Of a stretch of DNA of 62,973 nt, positions 7,755-15,703 are shown piece by piece. The position numbers and the translations under genes are program-made. Numbering within the stretch: the first letter of the stretch is position 1; each line of letters opens with the position of its first letter. The DNA comes from an uncultured Pseudomonadales bacterium (GTDB lineage Bacteria; Pseudomonadota; Gammaproteobacteria; Pseudomonadales; Pseudohongiellaceae). The stretch covers positions 1 through 62,973 of the forward strand of contig CAJQHM010000025.1 of assembly GCA_905478195.1 (NCBI GenBank). Direction: 5' to 3'. Below the pieces are notes generated by a model. The model ran no database searches and was not told where the DNA came from. It saw nothing but the letters and a program-made list of their open reading frames with translations.

Positions 7755-9833
7755 TTATTCCTCTAAATAGCGCGCCACTCGAAAACCGACGTCATCTCGC
7801 ACTTCTTCACCGAAATCACGAAACGAAAGTCGCAGCTCAGTTACTGAGCCATGCGCCCAACTAGAACCTCTTATAGTATGGAACTGACCCTCGGTCGGGC
7901 CCAGTGGATCAACCTCAACTCCGCCAACAGAGCCAACGGCACCATAGAAATCATGCACCCACTCGGAGACATTTCCCGCCATATCATAGAGTTCATATTG
8001 ATTAGCTTCGAAAGAAGCAACTGGCGCCGTTGCGAGATAGCCATCGTCATAGTCAAACAGTATTTGTCCGAGATAGGACCGAGCAGTTACGTCTGCAAAA
8101 TTTCCTGAATTCTCGGCTGGGGTCAAGTCGCTTCCCCAGGAATATTTCAATTGATTGCCGCTACCATCTGTTCTTGCTGCCCAAGCCCATTCCGCTTCGG
8201 TGGGTAGTCGATAACCGGTAGATTCTGGATTGAAACCAACTATGTCTTCGCCAGCAACGTCGTAGAAGTGTGGCAGAGACTCCTGGTCGCTTAGCCAGTT
8301 ACAGAAAAGAGCCGCCTGCGCCCAAGTAATTCTGACAACCGGCTGCGCCTCGTTATCGAGAGTTAATCCTTGCAATGTACCGGAGCTATGCTCCTCGTTG
8401 AATAGCCTGTACTGGGAATTGGTAACTTCCTGAACGCCCAAATAGAAAGGCCTCTCCAGTTTAATATCACGAAGATTCTCATTAGGCCTTCTACCTGCCT
8501 CACGCCTCGAGGCTCCCATGGTAAAGGCTCCGGGATAGAATAACTTCAGAGTCTGACCAGCGGCTGACACAATTATTGGCTTGATCTGTTCTAGGCGCGC
8601 CTGCTCCAGTGACTTGAGAGAGACACTGATTACCTGCTCCAGGCCTGGGCGCGAAGTAAATTCTGTTGAATAGGGGATATAGCCGGCCTTACGAATCTCA
8701 ATCTGTTGACTGGCGGCCATCAACTCAATGGTCTGGTTTGCAGTCCCTCTGAACTGCCCATCCACATACAGTTCAGCATCTTCCGGTTGCGCCATAACAC
8801 TTACGGTCATCAATATCGGCTCAAGGGTAACAGTAATATCTCGCTCTTCATTCGCCTGGGTCTGTATCGAGAGCGAGTTGGAGTTATAGCCGTTCTTAAA
8901 AAACGTAAGCTCATGATTCTCACCAGGAGCCAATGCCACTTCCAGCGGAGTGAGGCCCTTAAATTCGCCTCCAATTGTTACGCTGGCGGCGGATGGATTC
9001 GATTGTATAAACAACAAGCCATCTGCTGGCTCTAATTCCACAAGCGGTACAGAAAAATCTTCCCCAGCCAAAATGTCGTAGTCCTCCTGCCATGCCTTGT
9101 GCCCAGCGAGTTTCAATACAAGATCGCGCTGACCCTGAATAATCTCGGCATTCAGTGGAGTGCTGCCAATAATCTCGCCGTCAACTAAGACATCCGCACC
9201 ACTTGGGGTAGTGCTCAGACTTACGGTAGCCCATGCCTGCTCCAGACTGGCAGAGAAGCTCTGCTCAACCGAGCGGCCTTCTATATTTATTGTATCGCCA
9301 TAATCTAGGTAGCGATCTTTGACGATAGAAAGCTGATGCTCACCAGGCTCTACTTCAACATTCAGCAGAGGTGTCTGCCCGATATCAACACCATCAATTC
9401 TTACACGCGCGTCAACCAGATCTGCACTGTCAAAACTGACTATGCCTGGTAATTTTCGCATTTCGAATGGGTGGGTTTGTGATTGCTCTTCGCTCACGAG
9501 TAAACGAGTCACCGTATCGTGATAGCCCTCGTTACGCAGGGTGATCTGATAGGACCCTGTTCGCATGAGATAGCGCTGGCCTAACTTAATGCTAGTACCA
9601 TTGTCGATGCTTATCTGTGCGGTTATAGGGTTAACCTCGACGAAGACCGACCGAGCCGTCAATACAAACCAAGCCGCCGTAATCGAAACCAGTAAAAAGG
9701 TAGCCACAACAAGATGCAGCCATTTAAATCGATATGAAAAATTTTTGCTCTGCTCACTATGTGGCGTGAAATCGATTGGAACAATAGGGTCAGTTGCCCC
9801 ATTTATTCTCTTTTTATCGTCAGCGTCGCTCAT
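7755..9833 (-). CDS. Membrane-anchored PEGA-repeat protein with FGE/SUMF1-like C-terminal domain
   Basis: A 692-residue protein. The cytoplasmic N-terminus is followed by one membrane helix at about 38-60. A series of PEGA-type beta repeats covers about 65-410, for example PSGADVLVDGEIIGSTPL and PEDAELYVDGQFRGT; I count four clear repeats plus one weaker one. A formylglycine-generating-enzyme-like fold covers about 425-690, with GYRLPTEAEWAWAAR, AGNVSEWVHDFYG and IRGSSWAHG. The paired cysteines used by true FGE near its C-terminus are absent (the end reads LSFRDFGEEVRDDVGFRVAR), so this domain probably binds rather than oxidises its target. PEGA repeats often serve as surface or peptidoglycan-proximal spacers. 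The gene is 6 bases after the TPR gene. Confidence 0.85.
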   Translation of the reverse strand: MSDADDKKRINGATDPIVPIDFTPHSEQSKNFSYRFKWLHLVVATFLLVSITAAWFVLTARSVFVEVNPITAQISIDNGTSIKLGQRYLMRTGSYQITLRNEGYHDTVTRLLVSEEQSQTHPFEMRKLPGIVSFDSADLVDARVRIDGVDIGQTPLLNVEVEPGEHQLSIVKDRYLDYGDTINIEGRSVEQSFSASLEQAWATVSLSTTPSGADVLVDGEIIGSTPLNAEIIQGQRDLVLKLAGHKAWQEDYDILAGEDFSVPLVELEPADGLLFIQSNPSAASVTIGGEFKGLTPLEVALAPGENHELTFFKNGYNSNSLSIQTQANEERDITVTLEPILMTVSVMAQPEDAELYVDGQFRGTANQTIELMAASQQIEIRKAGYIPYSTEFTSRPGLEQVISVSLKSLEQARLEQIKPIIVSAAGQTLKLFYPGAFTMGASRREAGRRPNENLRDIKLERPFYLGVQEVTNSQYRLFNEEHSSGTLQGLTLDNEAQPVVRITWAQAALFCNWLSDQESLPHFYDVAGEDIVGFNPESTGYRLPTEAEWAWAARTDGSGNQLKYSWGSDLTPAENSGNFADVTARSYLGQILFDYDDGYLATAPVASFEANQYELYDMAGNVSEWVHDFYGAVGSVGGVEVDPLGPTEGQFHTIRGSSWAHGSVTELRLSFRDFGEEVRDDVGFRVARYLEE

Positions 9834-9839
9834 CTGTTA

Positions 9840-11372
9840 TTACCTGCCCGCTGACGAGATACGCTCATCACAGCTAACGACTACAGTCTCGGGAGTTAAT
9901 CCAAAGCCTACTGTGAATTCTTCGCGCACATCTCTATAACCGCTTCTCTTGCCAACAGCCACATAGCGGCCTGGCTTCAACGAGAGCGATGTCTGTTCGA
10001 AAAATCCCAGCTCGGATATTCTGAGCAAGGTTACATCTGTTAGGCTGTCAGACTTAAAAGAGATGTCGATTGGTACCTGAGAATTTTCCAAAAACTTCTC
10101 TAGTGTATCAAGCTGCCCAACCAACCTTTGCCCCGGTTCTGGAATATCGCGGCCTACCCAATACCATCCGAGAGTTTCTTCGTACACCGCATCCTCTGAA
10201 AACCTCTCTGGATTAGCAATACCTTCTTCCAATAGCCGGTCTAGACCCGCCCTGCGATTGGCGTAGTCTCGACCATTGATGGCAAAAAGCAGGTTGCTAT
10301 CGATGGCCAATACACTATCGTACTGATCTACTGCGTCCTGCCATTGTTCGTTCTGTTCTGTGACTGTTATGAGTTCACGTATGCGTACTATTTCAGTATT
10401 CGCTATCTCGTTCTCAGTCTGGATGATCGCGGCCTGAGCCTCATCCTGTTTTATACCCAACGTTGACGCTCTCTGAAACTCGGCGATGGCTTTCTCAGGT
10501 TCTCCCTGTTGCAGTAACACATAACCACTGGACATGATTTGGGCAAATTCATTCTCGGTGATACGCAGCGACACCTCGGCAACTTTCTCAGTTGCTATCT
10601 CGTTATAACTGTCAAGACTAAGGACTTCATTGTAATTGGCGAGGGCCTGCTGCAACTCTCCGCCTTCCTCTAACCCTCCCGCTTCGGTGAGTAGTGCTGT
10701 GACAGTATCCAGGGTCAATGCCCGTTGCTCGCCAATCTGTGCAGCTTCATTCTCAGGATCAAGCAGCAGAGCCAACGTGTATTTGCTCAGAGCTTCACTC
10801 GCATCCAATTCAATCAATGCCCGCTCGCCCTCGATCAGCGTCTGTTCCACTACTGTTGGCAGGGTATCGATTAATTCCTGTAAACCATCACGTCCAGCCT
10901 CATAGGATTCACGGGCCAGCAAAAAGTCCTGTGCGCGATAATACTCGTCTCCTATACTCGCCTGCTCCAGGGAGGCCTCATACTTTTGCTGACCCCAAAG
11001 CGCAACGTCCAAAACGTCTAACTCGCCTTGGCTCGCTAATAGTTCGGCAAGCACGTCCTGTGCCTCCTTTCTTTGCAAGGCTCGCTGCGCCTCTTCGAAT
11101 GGAGAGATCGTGCTTGCCGCGAGAACAGTTCTTTCAGCTGTTGGGGATTCGACTAGACCGGCGCGCCTTTCCAGCGGCAATTCATAATCGGAGACTACAG
11201 AGGGAAGAACGAAGATCACCATTAGTGCGAGTAGGAGTAATCCACCCAAGCCAATCCATACCCACGGCGAGGGTTTCTCCGCTGCAACGGTAGCATCTTG
11301 ATTTAAAAATACTGAATTGTCATTTTGATCAAAATTAACAGTGTCAATCTTGTCGACATCTTTATGTGGCAT
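9840..11372 (-). CDS. Bitopic membrane protein with periplasmic TPR repeats and PEGA-like end
   Basis: A 510-residue protein. A cytoplasmic tail of ~36 residues is followed by a single helix WVWIGLGGLLLLALMVIF, then a long helical region (about 90-390) with TPR-like repeats, for example GEPEKAIAEFQRASTLG and WQDAVDQYDSVLAIDS. The last ~80 residues are beta-rich (SLSLKPGRYVAVGKRSGYRD) and resemble one PEGA repeat. A role as a periplasmic scaffold linking inner-membrane subunits to the lipoproteins is reasonable. It shares topology and the PEGA-like element with the next gene, only 6 bases away, so the two products probably form one subcomplex. Confidence 0.75.
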   Translation of the reverse strand: MPHKDVDKIDTVNFDQNDNSVFLNQDATVAAEKPSPWVWIGLGGLLLLALMVIFVLPSVVSDYELPLERRAGLVESPTAERTVLAASTISPFEEAQRALQRKEAQDVLAELLASQGELDVLDVALWGQQKYEASLEQASIGDEYYRAQDFLLARESYEAGRDGLQELIDTLPTVVEQTLIEGERALIELDASEALSKYTLALLLDPENEAAQIGEQRALTLDTVTALLTEAGGLEEGGELQQALANYNEVLSLDSYNEIATEKVAEVSLRITENEFAQIMSSGYVLLQQGEPEKAIAEFQRASTLGIKQDEAQAAIIQTENEIANTEIVRIRELITVTEQNEQWQDAVDQYDSVLAIDSNLLFAINGRDYANRRAGLDRLLEEGIANPERFSEDAVYEETLGWYWVGRDIPEPGQRLVGQLDTLEKFLENSQVPIDISFKSDSLTDVTLLRISELGFFEQTSLSLKPGRYVAVGKRSGYRDVREEFTVGFGLTPETVVVSCDERISSAGR

Positions 11373-11417
11373 AGCGCATTCTGTGCGTGGGCAGACCCAC
11401 TATTATGGATGAACCTA

Positions 11418-12623
11418 TTAAATATCACCTACTTCTGAAGCATAGATATCAGCCAAGATATCTTTCCACTGGGCATACTGCTCTTCGACCGAGCCAGTAA
11501 GTGTGATGGTGCGATCGTCCAGACTAAATACGCGTGGAGCTACTTCGTTTTCTAATGACTCACCCAATTCTTCCAATGCTTCCATGTGTATTCTGGCTTC
11601 CGCTCGCTTATCAAAGCCACTCTTGATAAGAAATGCACCTGCACCAACACCCACCGCACCGCCGGTTTGCGTCGCATAATTTCCACCATTGGTTGCCGCA
11701 GCCAAGCCACCCAAAACGGCAGCCGCACCAGCCGCGAATCTTCGATTAGCTGAGGCGCGTAATTCTCTTAATGTAATTGTTTCTTCGTAGCTCAGTTCCC
11801 GCCACGTGTCATAGGGCAAACGCATCTGCCTTACGTAAGTCGCGTAATAATCTTGTACGGTGTCGATAAACATGAAGTCGCGCTCTCTTATGTCACGTAC
11901 TCTCTGTAGCACCGGATCAGATTCAGCAGGTAGAGAAACTATCTGTAAATTGCCGCGGCGATCGGTTGATAGGTACGAATCGAACACTTCTGGTGAGAAG
12001 CGGCGTGCGAAGAGTAATTCTGAAATAGTGCGAATCTCTACGATCTCTCGGTTAGTCAGATTACGCTTTCGATACTCCAACAAATCATTCGAGATTTTAT
12101 TGTAAATAACTTGAAAGGGATCGGCTTGCTGACGCTGGGAAGGCTCGTAGCTAAATTGACTGATCATCTCATCATAGACTTTCGTATACCACTGTCTGCC
12201 GCTTGAATCGGTGACTTCAATGCGCATCCGCATAGCCTCACCATCGGACTGTAGGATAGTGCCATTGACGTAAACGTCCATGGGGCTTTCATTGTTGGGC
12301 ATCAAACGCACGATGCCCCAGTTCGCAGAGCGCTGCAGCGTGTCTGCCAAGAGGAACGGCGCGTAGCGCGACTCTGCCACGCGAATTTCATGGTTAACTG
12401 TCTCTTCCTCGCGTTTGGCTATTTCATCGATGCCCGGGTCAAAAACGGCAACACCTACATCCAAAAGCAAGTCTTCCGGAACATCCTGACTATCTTGAAC
12501 TATGGGTGTGTAACTTGTCGTCTTAACAGTGTGTGAATTACAGGCAGCGAGAAACAGGGCTAGTAATGCACTACCTGCAATATTCTTAAGCTGCTGCGCC
12601 GTTAACACTTTCAATGCTCTCAT
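11418..12623 (-). CDS. Putative lipoprotein with glycine/alanine-rich hydrophobic hairpin
   Basis: A 401-residue protein. The signal ends in lipobox FLAAC (Cys28) followed by NSHTVKTTSYTP. The region to about residue 160 is a compact alpha/beta domain. A hydrophobic Gly/Ala-rich stretch near 285-325 (FAAGAAAVLGGLAAATNGG and TGGAVGVGAGAFLIKSG) looks like a glycine-zipper hairpin able to insert into a membrane or line an oligomer. The C-terminus (ITLTGSVEEQYAQWKDIL) is helical. There is no known family by eye. It overlaps the upstream Ser-rich lipoprotein gene by 4 bases (ATGA), implying coupled translation. It could be an outer-membrane channel or plug component. Confidence 0.75.
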   Translation of the reverse strand: MRALKVLTAQQLKNIAGSALLALFLAACNSHTVKTTSYTPIVQDSQDVPEDLLLDVGVAVFDPGIDEIAKREEETVNHEIRVAESRYAPFLLADTLQRSANWGIVRLMPNNESPMDVYVNGTILQSDGEAMRMRIEVTDSSGRQWYTKVYDEMISQFSYEPSQRQQADPFQVIYNKISNDLLEYRKRNLTNREIVEIRTISELLFARRFSPEVFDSYLSTDRRGNLQIVSLPAESDPVLQRVRDIRERDFMFIDTVQDYYATYVRQMRLPYDTWRELSYEETITLRELRASANRRFAAGAAAVLGGLAAATNGGNYATQTGGAVGVGAGAFLIKSGFDKRAEARIHMEALEELGESLENEVAPRVFSLDDRTITLTGSVEEQYAQWKDILADIYASEVGDI

Positions 12624-13783
12624 TGGTCCTCACCTAGGCCTGTGTAGTTTCTATATTCCTGCCAGAGCGCCTCACGTAATTCCGGATCTGGCTCTGCCAT
12701 CGCCGCCTCGCGCAATTGCCTCGCCACGACATCATCGTCACGGCCACTGGGAATATCCTCCGGTGGAGGAAATGTTTCCGACGGCGGTGCTCCAGGTGCC
12801 TGGGGTTGCGATGACGCTAGAACCGCCGAAGGCGATGCGCCAGATTCGGGTATGGTCTGTGGCTGCGCAGAACTATTGCCCCCACCGCCGGCTCCGCCTG
12901 GGGCCGAAGACCCAGCAGCATTGCTTTCCGCCTGCGCTCTTTCGCGTTCTCCCAAGATATACCCATCGAAGGTTTCATACCCTTTACGAAGCCTCTCATC
13001 TAATACGCTGGCGCGCTCCTGCGCCGTTATGGTCCGGCTGCCAGCTGTCTGCATGCCGCTGTCCCCCGCACTGGAACTTGACTGCCCATCCGCGCCATCC
13101 TGTGCAGCCCCGCCACTTAACACGCCATCTGGCAGGGTATCTAGACTATAATTCCCACTTGGCCGCCCTAATCCGCCGCCAGAGGATTGATTTGTTCCAC
13201 TGCCAAGGTCTCCGGTAGAGCCGTCTCTGGCACCACTTCCAGATTGACTGCCCTGACCCGGTAATCGTGTCTGCGAACCCGCCGCCTGCCCTGGGCTAGT
13301 CCCGATAGTTCCCGCTGGGGTAGCTCCTGTAGCCCCACCCGCTGCTTGAGCCCCCTGATCAGAGCCCTGTGCCGAAGGGCTGGAGCCATCTCTTCCCGAC
13401 TGCCCTGGTTGCTGCCCCGCACTACTTGCACTGGCAGAAGATTGGCTTCCCGCCGCGCTGCTCTGGCTGGACTGTTGCCCGGCCTGGCTGGACGGAATGC
13501 TTGGCATAGAACTGGATGTACTCTGACTCTGTCCGCTGCTCTGGCTCCGACTGGAAGAAGAGCTTTGACTGGAACTACTGGAGGAGCTGCTTGAGCTGGA
13601 ACTTGAGGACTGCGAGCTACTTGAACTCGACGAGGATGACGGTAACGATGCCGAGCTCTGACTCTGACTCTGACTGCTAGATTGACAGGCCGCGAAGGCG
13701 GCACTTAAGGCCACAAAAGCCATAGCCTTAGCAAGCGTCTTTGACCTGTCATTTATCCGCTGCATGGATTGCATACATTTCAT
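12620..13783 (-). CDS. Serine-tract lipoprotein, first gene of the operon
   Basis: A 387-residue protein with signal and lipobox AFAAC (Cys33), then an extreme low-complexity linker. Residues ~34-92 are almost only Ser and Gln, and residues ~93-300 are Gly/Ser/Gln-rich. Two short ordered parts remain: ERASVLDERLRKGYETFDG near 260-280 and a C-terminal helix (QLREAAMAEPDPELREALW). The design is a lipid anchor, a long flexible tether and a helical docking end. The Ser run uses all six codons, so it is maintained as protein rather than as a slipping DNA repeat. It is the first gene after the predicted promoter and overlaps the next gene by 4 bases. Confidence 0.75.
   Translation of the reverse strand: MKCMQSMQRINDRSKTLAKAMAFVALSAAFAACQSSSQSQSQSSASLPSSSSSSSSSQSSSSSSSSSSSSSSQSSSSSRSQSSGQSQSTSSSMPSIPSSQAGQQSSQSSAAGSQSSASASSAGQQPGQSGRDGSSPSAQGSDQGAQAAGGATGATPAGTIGTSPGQAAGSQTRLPGQGSQSGSGARDGSTGDLGSGTNQSSGGGLGRPSGNYSLDTLPDGVLSGGAAQDGADGQSSSSAGDSGMQTAGSRTITAQERASVLDERLRKGYETFDGYILGERERAQAESNAAGSSAPGGAGGGGNSSAQPQTIPESGASPSAVLASSQPQAPGAPPSETFPPPEDIPSGRDDDVVARQLREAAMAEPDPELREALWQEYRNYTGLGEDQ
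13508..13681 (-). repeat. Serine-rich low-complexity coding tract
   Basis: About 58 codons encoding nearly pure Ser with scattered Gln. Synonymous codons are mixed (TCA, TCC, TCG, TCT, AGC and AGT all occur), which argues against recent replication slippage. Confidence 0.8.
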
Positions 13784-13841
13784 CCTGTTCTCGAACCCTG
13801 CTTTTCCCAGTTTATCGATTTTTAATGACTTTCAATCACGT

Positions 13842-13858
13842 TCGGCTCTTTTAGCCGA
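13842..13858 (-). other. Small hairpin in the 5-prime leader of the operon
   Basis: The inverted repeat TCGGCT / AGCCGA with a 5-base loop lies about 60 bases upstream of the first operon ATG, in the predicted leader. It is not followed by a U-run, so it is not an intrinsic terminator. It could influence mRNA stability or be an operator. Confidence 0.35.
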
Positions 13859-13865
13859 CGTTGCC

Positions 13866-13894
13866 GATATATTGATAATCGTCAGTAATGACAA
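13866..13894 (-). promoter_or_regulatory. Predicted sigma-70 promoter of the twelve-gene operon
   Basis: On the minus strand TTGTCA (5 of 6 to the -35 consensus) is followed after exactly 17 bases by TATATC (4 of 6 to the -10 consensus). The pair is in the only sizeable gap (222 bases) upstream of the operon, about 80 bases before the first ATG. Confidence 0.45.
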
Positions 13895-14005
13895 TTTATC
13901 TTCTATTAATAATTCAAAGCGCCTTAACCAAGGCTTAACAATCGTCCCGGGAGGCCAGTAATAGCAAGGAATAGGCTTATCGATGCTACCTGTTCGGCTA
14001 TTAAA

Positions 14006-15406
14006 TTAGTACCAATACCGATATCTAAAATGATTCTCGCTAGAATGCTGCGGCGCACCGTCCACTATGAGCGGGCGAAACCGCATAGAACGAACCATGT
14101 TACGCAATTTGCTCAGCTGTAATTTATTCGCCTCGGTCTCTTCCGAATCAGTGGCTACATTCCTAACCATACCACTGTCAGTTACATCAAAAGTGAGGTC
14201 TGCATAATCGAAATTTAATGCATCGCTTCCATCTTCATTCTTGTAATACGCTTCAGGTATCTCGATAGATGATGCAAAGCTGGGCAATGGCACAACTTCT
14301 CCGAAGAGACGCTGCGTCAACTCTTCGGCATTCTCCTGCTCCTGTAAGACATGCCAGGCAAGCTGATAGTTTTCAAGCGCACCGCGACGCTGACTAAAGA
14401 GAAGATACCAATCGGCTAAGTGAGCAATCGCTTCCGCCAAGGCGTAAGTTTCATCAGCCTTTTCACTATAAACCTGCACAATCTCTACCAGTGCCCGCTC
14501 GCCAGTTCGAAACCCCGGAGCTTGTACTTGGCGCTGTTCGTTGAGCTGCTGCGCCAACATCTGCTGCATGTTTCTATATTCGGGACGGTTGAGTTCAAGC
14601 ATCAAGTCTTGGTTTCTTGACACCAGATAGGCCGAGTTCGCTATGTTCTGCTGGTAAGTGATAAAGCGTTCATCGTTCTTGCCGAAATGAACGCCAACCA
14701 TGCGTGCTGCCGCGTTAAACATGATCTGGGATTGTCGTAACCTGATACCTGGCAGCTCACCATAGCCTATGTTGAAAGCCTGAATATACCAGGTTGCCAG
14801 ACGGTCCAATACGGGGATGAGTCGCGGATCGTTGTCACCAAAAGCCTTCTGCTGCACATGGAACAGGTAGTTATTGTAGATATCTGCCTGTTCCCAATCT
14901 CCCAGGGCCATATAACTCTGGATTAGCTGCTCAACGACAGGAATCTGCTCCAAGGTATAGAGCCCTGCATTGATTCGATTAATGTGAATAGCCCTATCTA
15001 GGGTTTCGATAGCGGCCAGATGATCCCCCTGTTCCTGTTGCAGGCGACCTAGGGCAGCAAGCTCCTCGACCAGGCCATCGTCCCAGGCGCCACCGTCCAG
15101 CTCGATCGCCGACACGGCTGAATTGTACTGATTAATACTGTCCACTCGTTGATTGAAAGCCGGATCTAATTTCGGGTCGACGGTTGGAGCAAGGGGCGAC
15201 GGCGAGACTTCGTCCAAACCCTCAACTATGACCACAGGCATATCGAAGTAAAGCAGTGGAGACCTGGCGCGATTACTATCTTCGGGAATATTTTCAGGAA
15301 TTGCAGCCTCAAGCGGCGGCGCGTCTTGCGCCAACACAAACGAAGCGACTAAAGCGCTAGTTAGGCCTAGGAGTTGGGTGCTGTGATGTACGAAGCGTAA
15401 TCTCAT
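14006..15406 (-). CDS. Exported TPR protein with TonB-C-like C-terminal domain
   Basis: A 466-residue protein with a signal peptide (cleavage near VLA-QDAPP, residue 26). An acidic linker is followed by helical TPR-like repeats at about 115-380 (LAALGRLQQEQGDHLAAIETL, shown in part, and SYMALGDWEQADIYNNYLF). The last ~70 residues (LTFDVTDSGMVRNVA ... MRSMRFRPLIVDG) follow the pattern of the TonB-type energy-transducer C-terminal domain: a strand, then a helix ending with R-x-MRFRP and a final strand ending RYRYWY. There is no membrane helix beyond the signal, so it is not a TonB itself. It is separated from the operon downstream by 222 bases with its own promoter. A periplasmic partner role is inferred. 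Confidence 0.7.
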   Translation of the reverse strand: MRLRFVHHSTQLLGLTSALVASFVLAQDAPPLEAAIPENIPEDSNRARSPLLYFDMPVVIVEGLDEVSPSPLAPTVDPKLDPAFNQRVDSINQYNSAVSAIELDGGAWDDGLVEELAALGRLQQEQGDHLAAIETLDRAIHINRINAGLYTLEQIPVVEQLIQSYMALGDWEQADIYNNYLFHVQQKAFGDNDPRLIPVLDRLATWYIQAFNIGYGELPGIRLRQSQIMFNAAARMVGVHFGKNDERFITYQQNIANSAYLVSRNQDLMLELNRPEYRNMQQMLAQQLNEQRQVQAPGFRTGERALVEIVQVYSEKADETYALAEAIAHLADWYLLFSQRRGALENYQLAWHVLQEQENAEELTQRLFGEVVPLPSFASSIEIPEAYYKNEDGSDALNFDYADLTFDVTDSGMVRNVATDSEETEANKLQLSKLRNMVRSMRFRPLIVDGAPQHSSENHFRYRYWY

Positions 15407-15553
15407 AGTTCTGCCGGTTTCTGCCTATTCCCTGACTAGTGAGGTGCAGTAAAAGGTGGATAGAGTTCGCTAACAAAGGCTTTCAGGCAATCAATCGAGA
15501 GTTCTTTGCAAGCCAGTCTTTTAAAAGTCTAAGTCGATCTATCCAGCTATTCA

Positions 15554-15583
15554 GTTATATCACCTGAGAATTTGGCCTGTAAA
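15554..15583 (-). promoter_or_regulatory. Predicted promoter of the TPR/TonB-C-like gene
   Basis: On the minus strand TTTACA (5 of 6) and TATAAC (5 of 6) are separated by 18 bases, about 150 bases before the ATG of the 14006-15406 gene. The rest of 15407-15703 is AT-rich and holds no recognisable gene. Confidence 0.45.
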
Positions 15584-15667
15584 TAACTCCTATTCGATAT
15601 TGCTGAGCTGTATAAGTAACTATAAAACAACTATACGAGCAATTTAGGAAAAACAGTTCAAATCAAA

Positions 15668-15697
15668 AGCCCCCGCGAGACGGTTCTGTTCCGGGCT
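15668..15697 (-). terminator. Weak intrinsic terminator after the hydantoinase gene
   Basis: On the minus strand, just after the HyuA-type gene stop, AGCCC pairs with GGGCT across a loop of about 20 bases, followed by TTTTGATTT. The long loop makes the call uncertain. Confidence 0.35.
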
Positions 15698-15703
15698 GAC
15701 TTC

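Noticed and set aside
7755-9833. True formylglycine-generating enzyme activity
   Set aside because: The C-terminal catalytic cysteine pair is absent, and no sulfatase gene is present in the window.
12529-13218. Long plus-strand open frame opposite the two lipoprotein genes
   Set aside because: It is the shadow of genes with clear lipoboxes and coupled starts. It has no ribosome site and no family resemblance, and its composition reflects the Ser/Gly-rich gene on the other strand.
13168-13704. Second minus-strand frame inside the Ser-rich lipoprotein, Arg/Val/Pro-rich
   Set aside because: Frame-shifted reading of the Ser/Gly-rich codons; no start signal or domain.
306-13783. Zorya-type phage defence or Tol-Pal system
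   Set aside because: No ZorB-type OmpA domain, no ZorC/D helicase or nuclease, and no TolA, TolB or Pal. Only the TolQ/MotA-like subunit is shared.
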